Below are positions 33,529 through 40,480 of a DNA stretch of 40,652 nt, piece after piece; the stretch's first letter is position 1, and every line of letters starts with the position of its first letter. Position numbers and translations under genes: made by a program. The stretch is taken from positions 1-40,652 of the forward strand of contig NZ_LGHL01000136.1 of NCBI RefSeq assembly GCF_001908205.1, in the 5' to 3' direction. The notes under the pieces were generated by a model. The model saw nothing but the letters and a program-made list of their open reading frames with translations, did no database searches and was not told where the DNA came from. The DNA is from Bradyrhizobium sp. NAS80.1. GTDB lineage: Bacteria > Pseudomonadota > Alphaproteobacteria > Rhizobiales > Xanthobacteraceae.

Positions 33529-33993
33529 TCAGCCCTCGCCGGCTCCCTCGAGCCGATCACGCAGCGCGCCAATTACGCGATGGGCCGTCTCGATCTCCTT
33601 CACTGACAAATCATCCGCCAGACCGTTGACCCACGGGACCTGCGAGCGGCCGGCGGCATCGTAGACCTGCCTGCCCATGCCGGTGAGCACCACGAGTTGC
33701 GCGCGGCGGTGATGCGGGTTGGTCTCGAACGCGACGAGGCCATCCCGCTCGAGGTCGTTGACGATACGCTGTACGTTCTGGCGGTTGGCGCCGAGATTGC
33801 GCGCCAGCCAGGCAACCGGTTCCGGTCGCTCGGCAGCGACGATCGCCCCCAGGATCTGCCAGCGCGCGCTGGTAAGGCCGAGCGACGCGACCAGCCGGTC
33901 ACCGGCGGTCAGGAGCAGTCCGTTGACCCGGAACAGGTCGAGGATGAAGCCGGTCAGCGCCTCGCCCGCCGGGGTCCGTTTGGACTTGTTCAT
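33529..33993 (-). CDS. MarR-family transcriptional regulator
   Basis: A 154-aa winged-helix repressor-type protein. The DNA-binding part runs from about residue 40 to 105: LTSARWQILGAIVAAERPEP, then WLARNLGANRQNVQRIVNDL as helix-turn-helix and GLVAFETNPHHRRAQLVVLT as the wing with its typical arginine. N- and C-terminal helices form the dimer arm. It is divergent from the monooxygenase-fold gene, and the gap holds a perfect 18-bp palindrome and a related second site that are the likely operators. By family habit it would repress itself and the neighbour, released by a small phenolic or other ligand. The ligand is unknown. Confidence 0.92.
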   Translation of the reverse strand: MNKSKRTPAGEALTGFILDLFRVNGLLLTAGDRLVASLGLTSARWQILGAIVAAERPEPVAWLARNLGANRQNVQRIVNDLERDGLVAFETNPHHRRAQLVVLTGMGRQVYDAAGRSQVPWVNGLADDLSVKEIETAHRVIGALRDRLEGAGEG

Positions 33994-34012
33994 TTGCAGC
34001 GATCACCCCTTA

Positions 34013-34030
34013 TTGACATCATGATGTCAA
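34013..34030. promoter_or_regulatory. MarR operator 1 (perfect palindrome)
   Basis: TTGACATCATGATGTCAA is an exact 18-bp palindrome 19 bases upstream of the marR-type ATG, in the divergent gap. Size and symmetry fit a MarR dimer site. The arms resemble a -35 hexamer, but no matching -10 was found. Confidence 0.82.
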
Positions 34031-34054
34031 ATTTCCATGCAATATATTGTCGAA

Positions 34055-34072
34055 TTGACACTATGATACCAA
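34055..34072. promoter_or_regulatory. MarR operator 2 (imperfect palindrome)
   Basis: TTGACACTATGATACCAA matches operator 1 at 14 of 18 positions. Its centre is 42 bases from that of operator 1, close to four helical turns, so two dimers would sit on the same face of the DNA. It lies 18 bases before the start of the monooxygenase-fold gene. Confidence 0.75.
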
Positions 34073-34090
34073 ATCACACGGAGTGATGCC

Positions 34091-34459
34091 ATGCCCCAGA
34101 TGCGCCCGCTCGACCCGACCTTCCCGATCGACCGCCAGATTGCGCTCGACGCCAGCCCCGTGGTGTTGGTCAACCTATTCACGCTCGATGCCGCGGACGA
34201 ACAGAGTTTCCTGAAGAGCTGGCAGGACGATGCCGCTTTCATGAAGCGGCAACCGGGCTTCATCTCCACCCAGCTCCACCGCGCCGTCGGCGACAATCCG
34301 ACATATCTCAACTACGCAGTCTGGGAATCCAATGCGCATTTCCGCGCGGCGTTCACCCACCCGGAATTCCGCGCGAAGATCGCGGACTACCCCGCATCCG
34401 CCGTCGCCAGCCCGCATCTGTTCCAGAAGGTCGCGGTGCCGGGCATTTGCGTAGCGTAG
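34091..34459 (+). CDS. Antibiotic-biosynthesis-monooxygenase-fold protein (ABM/DUF-type ferredoxin-like barrel)
   Basis: A 122-aa cytosolic protein with the ABM pattern: PVVLVNLFTLDAADEQSFLK as the first strand-helix, AAFMKRQPGFISTQLHRAVG, then YLNYAVWESNAHFRAAFTHP, the usual strand and helix before the last strand. Members include cofactor-free monooxygenases acting on quinone- or polyketide-like compounds, and haem-degrading enzymes. No cofactor motif is visible. The ATG is preceded by GGAG with a 7-base gap. It is divergent from the MarR gene and almost certainly its regulated target, which suggests a role in removing the inducing compound. Confidence 0.85.
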   Translation: MPQMRPLDPTFPIDRQIALDASPVVLVNLFTLDAADEQSFLKSWQDDAAFMKRQPGFISTQLHRAVGDNPTYLNYAVWESNAHFRAAFTHPEFRAKIADYPASAVASPHLFQKVAVPGICVA

Positions 34460-34481
34460 CTGCCGCCGATCGTCGAAAGGG

Positions 34482-36218
34482 TCAGCCCGCCGCGGGCAGC
34501 GCGTTGTTCGGCGATGTGCCCCACGGGCGCTCCGCTGAGGCGAGCCCGATCAGGCGGCCCTGGATGTAATCGCAGCCCCAATCCAGCAGCATGCTTGCGG
34601 CCTCTTCGTCCTGCACCCATTCGGCGACCGTCTTGATGTCGAGGCGGCGGGCAAGGTCGATCAGGGTCTGCACGAAGGCGCGGTCGTCGGCGGAGCGGGT
34701 GATGTTCTGCACGAAGGCGCCGTCGATCTTGACGATGTCGACGCCAAGACTGCGCAAGTTGCGGAACGAGGTGTAGCCGGCGCCGAAATCATCGATGGCG
34801 ATGCGGCTGCCGAAATGCTTGAGACGGCCGACGAAGGCGCGGACGTCGTCGATGTCCTGGATCGCGACCGTCTCGGTGATCTCGACGATCAGCCGCTCGG
34901 CGACGCCGGGATGGGCATGCATGAGCGACTCGATGCTGGCCCACCAGTCCGGATCCATCGTCGTGTCGGGCGAGATATTGAGGCTGAGGTGGGCGTCGGG
35001 CGCGGCCGCCAGTTCCGCGACCACAAGCTCGAGCACGCGGTGATCGACCAGGCGGATCAACCCGAGCCGTTCGGCGACCGGCACGATGTCGGGTGCGAGC
35101 AGCACCTGGCCGTTGCCCTGGTCCATCCGCACCAGGCACTCGTGGAACGCACGTTCCCGCGAAGCGGCCGCAACCACCGGCTCATAGGCGAGCTTGATGC
35201 GGCGCTCGTTCAGCGCGGTGACGATCTCGTCGGTAACGCGGATGTTGACGCGGCGTTGCGCATCGCGCGCGGCATCCGGACGCCACGCCGCGAACGAGCC
35301 GGCGCGGCGTTGTTTTGCAGCGTCCAGCGTCTCATGGGCGCGATTGACGGCTTCGTCGGTGTTGCGGGCATAGCGCGGCACGCTGACCGCGCCGATCGAG
35401 GCGGTGACCGAAACCGGCCCGGATTTGGTCGGTACGACTTCGTCGCGGATGCCGGCGAGGAAACGCTCGGCGGCGACGTTCATGTCGTCGACGGTGCAGT
35501 TCTTCAGGATCAGGCCGAACTTGTTGCCGGAGAAACGACCGAGCACATCGCCGCCGCGCAGCCGCGCACGGATGCGCTTGGCGACATCGAGGATCACCGC
35601 GTCCGCAACGTCGAAGCCAAAGGCGTCGTTGACGCGGGCGAGATGATCGATGCCGACCAGCATGAAGGCCGCAGTCGAGCGGAAGCGGGTCGTCTCCTCG
35701 ATCGCCTCGGCCAGGGCCGCGATCAAGTGGGAGCGATTGAGCTCGCCGGTCAGTGGATCGAGCCGTGCGAGCCTTGTCAGCTCCTCATCGCGGGCACGCC
35801 GCTCATTGTTGATTCGGACGGAGCCGAACGCGCGCACCGGACGGCCGTCGGGGCCGGCGAACCAGCGGCCCGTCTCCTCGATCCAGATCACGGGATCGGC
35901 GGCACTCATGCGCACGCCGTACTCGACCCGGTAGGGTGTGCCGTCGGCGCCATGCACGGCCGAGGTCTGCGTTAGCACGGCAGTCCGCAGCGACTGCGCG
36001 GGCTCGATGAGCTTGGCGAATTCGGCGCCGGTTGCGAGCCGATCCGGCGGGATACCGGGGAAGACGGCGCTGACCTGCTCACCCCAGACAATGACGTCGC
36101 TGGCGATGTCCCAGGCGAAAACGGCCTGGCCGAGCGCGGCCAGGATGTCGGAGGCTTGCGGCAATGCAGGGGTCAAAATCGCCTCGTTTCGGGACAGCGG
36201 AGAGTCCTGAGTCGGCAC
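34482..36218 (-). CDS. PAS-GGDEF-EAL protein with a degenerate GGDEF
   Basis: A 578-aa cyclic-di-GMP protein with an N-terminal PAS-like region (about 25-145). Its GGDEF domain reads SGNKF at 230-234, so the cyclase site is destroyed. The EAL domain keeps the acidic first residue, Glu360 in ECLVRM, and has LSLNISP, VEITET, the Asp476-Asp477 pair in DDFGAGYTS, KIDGAF, and Glu in AEWVQDEE, so phosphodiesterase activity is plausible. The GGDEF domain would then be a regulatory GTP-binding module, as in several known EAL enzymes. The start is GTG at 36218 with no good ribosome site, so the exact N-terminus is uncertain. It is 22 bases from the convergent ABM gene end. Confidence 0.9.
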   Translation of the reverse strand: MPTQDSPLSRNEAILTPALPQASDILAALGQAVFAWDIASDVIVWGEQVSAVFPGIPPDRLATGAEFAKLIEPAQSLRTAVLTQTSAVHGADGTPYRVEYGVRMSAADPVIWIEETGRWFAGPDGRPVRAFGSVRINNERRARDEELTRLARLDPLTGELNRSHLIAALAEAIEETTRFRSTAAFMLVGIDHLARVNDAFGFDVADAVILDVAKRIRARLRGGDVLGRFSGNKFGLILKNCTVDDMNVAAERFLAGIRDEVVPTKSGPVSVTASIGAVSVPRYARNTDEAVNRAHETLDAAKQRRAGSFAAWRPDAARDAQRRVNIRVTDEIVTALNERRIKLAYEPVVAAASRERAFHECLVRMDQGNGQVLLAPDIVPVAERLGLIRLVDHRVLELVVAELAAAPDAHLSLNISPDTTMDPDWWASIESLMHAHPGVAERLIVEITETVAIQDIDDVRAFVGRLKHFGSRIAIDDFGAGYTSFRNLRSLGVDIVKIDGAFVQNITRSADDRAFVQTLIDLARRLDIKTVAEWVQDEEAASMLLDWGCDYIQGRLIGLASAERPWGTSPNNALPAAG

Positions 36219-36385
36219 AGAATACGGCCAGATTTGCCTTCGACCCTAGGCCAAGTTCATAAACAATTTGGAAACCACGTTCTCCGGCTGGCCGGAACCA
36301 AACCGGCCCGGCCGGCATAGACCTTGCGAGTACATGACACGCTCCGGCACCCGCGTCCCGAAACGCGACAGGCTTCGCCGGATGA

Positions 36386-36658
36386 ATGGTGATAGCGATG
36401 TTGGGTACTGATCGATCGGATGAGGCGGACAACGGCACGGGCACGGCTCTGGTGGCGCTGACACCGATGTTGCAGTGGGTCCGCAAAGCGCCGCTGCCGC
36501 GCCCCGATTCGAACTTCGTCACCCAGCTCATTGCCAATGCCGAACATCTGCCCCAGACGAGCCGGCTCCGACGTGCCTCTTCCGACGATGCGCGGATGGC
36601 CTATGGCAGCAAGCACCCGCTGCCGAGCGTCAACGCGCGCACGCGGCAGGTGGCTTGA
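36386..36658 (+). CDS. Small hypothetical protein with FVTQLIA motif
   Basis: A 90-aa protein with no named domain. The central stretch RPDSNFVTQLIANAEHLPQT followed by SRLRRASSDDARMAYG resembles a family of small proteins I have seen repeatedly in Bradyrhizobium genomes, always with FVTQLIA and LRRA. No membrane segment or signal peptide is present. The start may be 36386 or the in-frame ATG at 36398. It is divergent from the degenerate GGDEF-EAL gene, with 167 bases between them. Its function is unknown. The coding call rests on the remembered motif and on Arg/Ala-biased composition, so it is moderate. Confidence 0.6.
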   Translation: MVIAMLGTDRSDEADNGTGTALVALTPMLQWVRKAPLPRPDSNFVTQLIANAEHLPQTSRLRRASSDDARMAYGSKHPLPSVNARTRQVA

Positions 36659-36672
36659 GATCGTTCTCCCTA

Positions 36673-36720
36673 ACCTCGCCCCGCTTGCGGGGAGAGGGAG
36701 CGCACCACCGCAGCGGCGGC
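36673..36720. repeat. Repeat ACCTCGCCCCGCTTGCGGGG, copy 1
   Basis: The first 29 bases of this element (36673-36701) are identical to 39665-39693, and each contains the hairpin CCCCGC TT GCGGGG. Sequences after it (GCGC and CAGCGGCGGC) are similar but diverged between the two. It lies between convergent genes. Confidence 0.85.
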
Positions 36721-36738
36721 AGACTTAACCTCGAGAGA

Positions 36739-37392
36739 TCAGCGCGGCTCTTCAGGCGAGGGCGGCGTGCCGCTGCCCGGCTGCAGTTGCGGCGAGGGGA
36801 TTTCCGGCGAGGGCGTGATGGTCGGCGCGGGCTTGGGCGCAGGATGATCCATCAGTATGGACTCGGCGACGGATTGCGCCGTGGGCGCGGGTGGCACGAC
36901 CGGAGCGGGCTGCGGCGCCGGCACCGGCTCGAACTTGGGCTCGGCCAGTGCATCGTCCACCGGGGCTTCGGCCCGGCGCTTGGCCTTGCGCGGCGCCGGC
37001 ACTGTCGTCTCGGCGACATAGGTGACGCGGCGGCGCGTGCGCTGGGCAATGCCACCGAGGAAATCGGCCATCGCGAGCAGCACCAGCAGGAAATAGGTCG
37101 AGTTGCCGAATTTGGGCCACATCACAAATTCGGCGGCGGCGGCGCCGAACACGATCAGCGACAGCAAGTGATCCAACAGGAATTTCGAGCCGGGCCGCGC
37201 GCCTTTGACCACCTCGAGCAGCAGCAGCACGATACCGAGCGCGAGCAGCAGGTCGGCGAGCGTGACTGGCCAGGTCTCGCCCGTGATCATCGGCACCTTG
37301 AACAGCACGTCCGTAAAGGACACGCTCGGCATCAGGAAGGCGACGATGTTGTAGACCGCGAGCGGAATGAGAAGCAGCGGGAAACCGACCAT
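36739..37392 (-). CDS. Membrane protein with proline-rich C-terminal tail, hypothetical
   Basis: A 217-aa protein (244 aa if the ATG at 37473 is used). Four hydrophobic segments (MVGFPLLLIPLAVYNIVAFL, VTLADLLLALGIVLLLLEVV, LSLIVFGAAAAEFVMWPKF and STYFLLVLLAMADFLGGIA) are followed by a basic patch (QRTRRR) and a disordered tail of about 85 residues rich in Pro, Ala and Glu. The tail may be an interaction or periplasm-spacing segment. I do not recognise the family. It lies downstream of rpmF on the same strand, beyond a terminator. I favour the start at 37392 because it begins directly at the first helix. Confidence 0.72.
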   Translation of the reverse strand: MVGFPLLLIPLAVYNIVAFLMPSVSFTDVLFKVPMITGETWPVTLADLLLALGIVLLLLEVVKGARPGSKFLLDHLLSLIVFGAAAAEFVMWPKFGNSTYFLLVLLAMADFLGGIAQRTRRRVTYVAETTVPAPRKAKRRAEAPVDDALAEPKFEPVPAPQPAPVVPPAPTAQSVAESILMDHPAPKPAPTITPSPEIPSPQLQPGSGTPPSPEEPR

Positions 37393-37518
37393 CGGCGAAA
37401 TGCCTTCTCGATCAAGATATCCGGACAGGACAATGCGGCGGCGAAGCATTTGCTCCGCCGCCGTCACCGTCATATCTCATGGGTTGGCCGAAACCAGGCA
37501 GGTCAAACCATCCTGCCC

Positions 37519-37542
37519 AAAGAAAGGTCCTGAGTTCAGGAC
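37519..37542 (-). terminator. Terminator overlapping the rpmF stop
   Basis: On the minus strand GTCCTGA and TCAGGAC (37536-37542 and 37527-37533) pair, followed by CTTTCTTT. The stem uses the last codon and stop of rpmF. Realistic folding leaves six base pairs and a four-base loop. Confidence 0.65.
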
Positions 37543-37718
37543 TCTTTCTTCTTCAGGACCTGCCGGCCCTTGTACATGCCAGTCTTGAGGTCGAGATGAT
37601 GCGGACGACGGAGCTCGCCGGAGTCCTTGTCTTCCACATAGGTCGGCTTCTTGATGGCGTCTGCCGAGCGGCGCATGCCACGGCGCGACGGCGAGGTTTT
37701 TCTTCTCGGAACGGCCAT
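37536..37718 (-). CDS. rpmF: 50S ribosomal protein L32
   Basis: A 60-aa ribosomal protein whose N-terminus MAVPRRKTSPSRRGMRRSAD is diagnostic for bacterial L32. The basic composition, a middle part ending HHLDLKTGMYKGRQVL, and the length are as expected for alphaproteobacteria. It binds near the peptidyl-transferase region of the large subunit. It carries no zinc-binding cysteines, as usual for this lineage. It lies downstream of mtgA on the same strand, with 169 bases between them, which should hold its own promoter. Confidence 0.97.
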   Translation of the reverse strand: MAVPRRKTSPSRRGMRRSADAIKKPTYVEDKDSGELRRPHHLDLKTGMYKGRQVLKKKES

Positions 37719-37887
37719 TTCAATATCCTCTAGGGATTGGTGTTATCAGGGCATCGTCCGCGAGGGGACGGCTCAGCACCCGCAATCCGAGGCGAGCTGA
37801 ATGCCGATCAAGGCCGGGCTTATAGAGGAAGGCTGGCCGTAAAGCTAGGCTCTTGGGCCGGAAAATACGCTCGAAAAGGACCCGGAA

Positions 37888-38562
37888 TCAGCGATTTTCC
37901 CGCCAACAGGTCGAAAGCGAGCTGGCCCGCGCCCTTGTCACATAGGTCACGGCCAGCCGCCGCACGCCCGGTCCGGGGATCCTGGCGCTGCGTTTGACCG
38001 GATTCGGCAGGATCGAGGCCAGCAGGGCCGCCTCCCGGGGAGAGAGGTCAGCCGCCGACTTGCCGAAGGCATAGGCGCTGCCCGCCTCCACCCCGAACTG
38101 GCCCTGCGGGCCGAACTCGGCGATGTTGAGGTAAATCTCCAGAATCCGCGCCTTGGGCAGGACGAAGTCGATCCACAACGCCAGCGGGAATTCGAGCACC
38201 TTGCGGACGAAATCCCGCCCCTGCCAGAGGAACAGGTTTTTTGCCACCTGCTGGGTGATGGTGGAGGCGCCGCGAAACGGCGTACCGTCCTCCTGGGCAT
38301 CATCGATCGCCTCGCGCAGCGCACCCCAGTCGATGCCGTGATGCTTGCAGAAATGGGCGTCCTCGGCCGCCACGACCGACCGTGGCAGATAGGGCGACAT
38401 CGCCGCCAGATCAATCCACTCCCGATGCATCGGCGCGCCCCGCAGCGAGCGCCAGGCCATCAGCGTCGAAACCGGGTGGCCGGCGCGATAGAACGGCGCG
38501 ATGGCGTAGGGCGCGAGAGCTACGACCGCGAGCACCACCAGCAGGATTCTGACGACGCGCAA
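37888..38562 (-). CDS. mtgA: Monofunctional biosynthetic peptidoglycan transglycosylase
   Basis: A 224-aa inner-membrane glycosyltransferase of family GT51 that polymerises lipid II into glycan strands. A single N-terminal anchor (ILLVVLAVVALAPYAIAPFY) is followed by the catalytic motif VVAAEDAHFCKHHGIDW with Glu67, then GASTITQQVAKNLFLW, RKVLEFPLALWIDF, and KARILEIYLNIAEFG, the five conserved GT51 boxes. There is no transpeptidase domain, so it is the monofunctional form. The start is TTG at 38562, with GGAAAGG five bases before. It is divergent from the prenyl-transferase gene, whose product feeds the lipid carrier pathway. Confidence 0.96.
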   Translation of the reverse strand: MRVVRILLVVLAVVALAPYAIAPFYRAGHPVSTLMAWRSLRGAPMHREWIDLAAMSPYLPRSVVAAEDAHFCKHHGIDWGALREAIDDAQEDGTPFRGASTITQQVAKNLFLWQGRDFVRKVLEFPLALWIDFVLPKARILEIYLNIAEFGPQGQFGVEAGSAYAFGKSAADLSPREAALLASILPNPVKRSARIPGPGVRRLAVTYVTRARASSLSTCWRENR

Positions 38563-38723
38563 ATCAACCTTTCCGGCGAAAAATGAAACGTGGTCACGGG
38601 CTCAGTCATTAAGTCTGTGATAATTCGGGCCTTTTCCAGCACTTTTTACGCCTTCCAAGCGATTGACTGGGGCGGGCGCATAAAGGATTGTCCGGCCGAA
38701 TTTTAGTTCTGGAGCCCTTCTTG
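38563..38723. promoter_or_regulatory. Divergent region between mtgA and ispA
   Basis: This 161-base stretch should hold the two divergent promoters. It contains A/T-rich pieces near 38608-38625 and 38640-38652, but I could not fix a -35/-10 pair on either strand. Confidence 0.35.
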
Positions 38724-39647
38724 ATGACCGGCACGTCCCCGTCCGATTTCGCCAAGCGTCTGGACAAGACCGCTGATGACACCGAAGCCCTGCTCGGGCG
38801 CTTGTTGTCGGACGACATCCTGCCCGATGAAATCGTCCGCCCCAAGCGACTGATGGACGCAATGCGCTATTCGAGCCTGAATGGCGGCAAGCGCCTGCGG
38901 CCGTTCCTGGTGGTCGAGAGCGCTGCCGTGTTCGGCGTGCCGCGCGAGGCCGCGCTGCTCGCAGGTGCCGCGCTCGAATGCATCCACTGCTATTCGCTGA
39001 TCCATGACGATCTGCCGGCGATGGACAATTCGGACCTGCGCCGCGGCCGTCCCACCCTGCACAAGAAGACCGATGACGCGACCGCGATCCTTGCCGGCGA
39101 CGGCCTGCTGACGCTCGCCTTCGACATCATCACCCGCGACGAGATCCATCGCGACGCCAATGTGCGGCTTTTGCTGACGCGCGCGCTGGCGCGCTGCTCC
39201 GGCATCGGCGGCATGGTCGGCGGTCAGATGCTCGATCTCGCCGGCGAAGGTCGCTTTGGCGACCGCGAGCCGGTCGATGTGGCGCGTCTCCAGCAGATGA
39301 AGACCGGTGCGCTGCTTCGCTTTGGCTGCATCGCAGGCGCGATCCTCGGCCAGGCCTCGCAAAAGGAATACCAGGCCCTCGACGATTACGGCCACGCGCT
39401 CGGCGAAGCCTTCCAGATCGCCGACGATCTGCTTGACGTCGAAGGCGATGCGGCGGCGCTCGGCAAGCCTTCGGGTCAGGACGCAGCGCTCGGCAAGACC
39501 ACCTTCGTCACCCAACTCGGCCTCGAAGGCGCCAAGCAGCGCGTGCGCGACCTGCTCGCGCGTGCCGACAGCGCGGTATCGATCTTCGGCGATCGCGCCG
39601 CCGTGCTGCAAGCCGCGGCGCGGTTTGTCGCCGAGCGGAAGAGCTGA
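38724..39647 (+). CDS. ispA: Geranyl/farnesyl diphosphate synthase (short-chain prenyl transferase)
   Basis: A 307-aa trans-prenyl transferase that condenses isopentenyl diphosphate with allylic diphosphates. The first aspartate-rich motif is DDLPAMD (Asp95-Asp101), preceded by ALECIHCYSLIH, and the second is DDLLD (Asp234-Asp238), preceded by GEAFQIA. GGKRLRPFLV and GGQMLDL are further family signatures. The two residues between the aspartates of motif one and its longer spacing are the bacterial FPP-synthase type. The start at 38724 follows GGAG by ten bases; codons before it to 38688 lack conservation. Its product feeds quinones, undecaprenyl carrier and hopanoids. Exact chain length (C15 or C20) is not certain. 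Confidence 0.92.
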   Translation: MTGTSPSDFAKRLDKTADDTEALLGRLLSDDILPDEIVRPKRLMDAMRYSSLNGGKRLRPFLVVESAAVFGVPREAALLAGAALECIHCYSLIHDDLPAMDNSDLRRGRPTLHKKTDDATAILAGDGLLTLAFDIITRDEIHRDANVRLLLTRALARCSGIGGMVGGQMLDLAGEGRFGDREPVDVARLQQMKTGALLRFGCIAGAILGQASQKEYQALDDYGHALGEAFQIADDLLDVEGDAAALGKPSGQDAALGKTTFVTQLGLEGAKQRVRDLLARADSAVSIFGDRAAVLQAAARFVAERKS

Positions 39648-39664
39648 CGCATCGCACGATCTTC

Positions 39665-39720
39665 ACCTCGCCCCGCTTGCGGGGAGAGGGAGCAGAGCGC
39701 CGCTGCGGCGCGAATGCGAG
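39665..39720. repeat. Repeat ACCTCGCCCCGCTTGCGGGG, copy 2
   Basis: The 29 bases at 39665-39693 are identical to 36673-36701. A second hairpin GCGCCGC TGC GGCGC follows (about 39698-39710). It lies between ispA and the DUF1345 gene and may attenuate a shared transcript. Confidence 0.85.
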
Positions 39721-39744
39721 TTGACCGAGAGGGCCGCCACCATC

Positions 39745-40434
39745 ATGGCCACTGACAAGGAAGATCCCGTCCTCCTCCGCTTCCGCCAGATGTCGCGGCC
39801 GATTCGGCTGGTTTATGCGCGGCGGCGGACGTTCATCTCGCTCGGCGTCGGCATCCTCGTCTGCCTGCTGATCCCTGGTGCGCACCGGCTGGTGACGCGG
39901 CTGCTGTTCGGCTGGGATGCGTTGATCGCAGTCTATCTGGTGCTGGTCTACGCCATGATGCTTTGCAACGATCACCAGCACATCCGCCGTGCCGCCGTGA
40001 TGCAGGACGACGGCCGCTTTGTGATCCTTTTGGTGACGGCGACCGGCGCCTTCGCCAGCATCGCCGCGATCGTCTCGGAACTCGGCACACCGCATCGGGG
40101 AGTGTCGGAGCTGACCGTCGCGATTGCGACCATCGCACTGTCATGGGCCGCCGTGCACACAACCTTCGCGCTGCATTACGCGCATGCTTATTATCGGCAC
40201 ACCAAGCCGGGCGGCCTTCAGTTCCCGAGCGGCGACAAGGAAGACCACGCCGATTATTGGGACTTCGTCTATTTCTCATTCGTGATCGGCATGACCGCGC
40301 AGGTCTCCGATGTCGGCATCACCGACAAGACCATCCGGCGCACCGCCACCGCGCACGGCATCGTCTCGTTCATCTACAACACGGCGTTGTTGGCGTTGAC
40401 GGTGAACATCGCAGCAAGCGCGATTGCGCCATAG
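39745..40434 (+). CDS. DUF1345 family membrane protein
   Basis: A 229-aa inner-membrane protein with five or six helices (FISLGVGILVCLLIPGAH, ALIAVYLVLVYAMML, VILLVTATGAFASIAAIVS, LTVAIATIALSWAAVHTTF, then a final YNTALLALTVNIAASAI). The conserved DUF1345 stretch HTTFALHYAHAYY, followed by DYWDFVYFSFVIGMTAQVSDV, is unmistakable. A Gly- and Asp-containing loop (SGDKEDHADYWD) faces one side. No function has been established for the family. The ATG at 39745 is preceded by GAGAGGG. It is 97 bases downstream of ispA on the same strand. Confidence 0.92.
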   Translation: MATDKEDPVLLRFRQMSRPIRLVYARRRTFISLGVGILVCLLIPGAHRLVTRLLFGWDALIAVYLVLVYAMMLCNDHQHIRRAAVMQDDGRFVILLVTATGAFASIAAIVSELGTPHRGVSELTVAIATIALSWAAVHTTFALHYAHAYYRHTKPGGLQFPSGDKEDHADYWDFVYFSFVIGMTAQVSDVGITDKTIRRTATAHGIVSFIYNTALLALTVNIAASAIAP

Positions 40435-40447
40435 TCTCTCAAGCGAT

Positions 40448-40469
40448 CGTCCCGGCGAACGCCAGGACG
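40448..40469. terminator. Hairpin between DUF1345 gene and the last gene
   Basis: CGTCCCGGC (40448-40456) pairs with GCCAGGACG (40461-40469) with one mismatch around a 4-nt loop, between convergent genes. It resembles a fragment of the GTCGTCCC repeats. There is no T tract. Confidence 0.5.
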
Positions 40470-40480
40470 ACATCGGGAAC

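Noticed and set aside
34013..34060. TTGACA elements read as -35 boxes
   Set aside because: No -10 hexamer at a proper distance on either strand; the symmetry is better explained as MarR operators.
36475..37533. A 352-codon plus-strand frame
   Set aside because: It covers the repeat and the antisense of the membrane protein with proline-rich tail; composition is Arg/Gly/His-rich.
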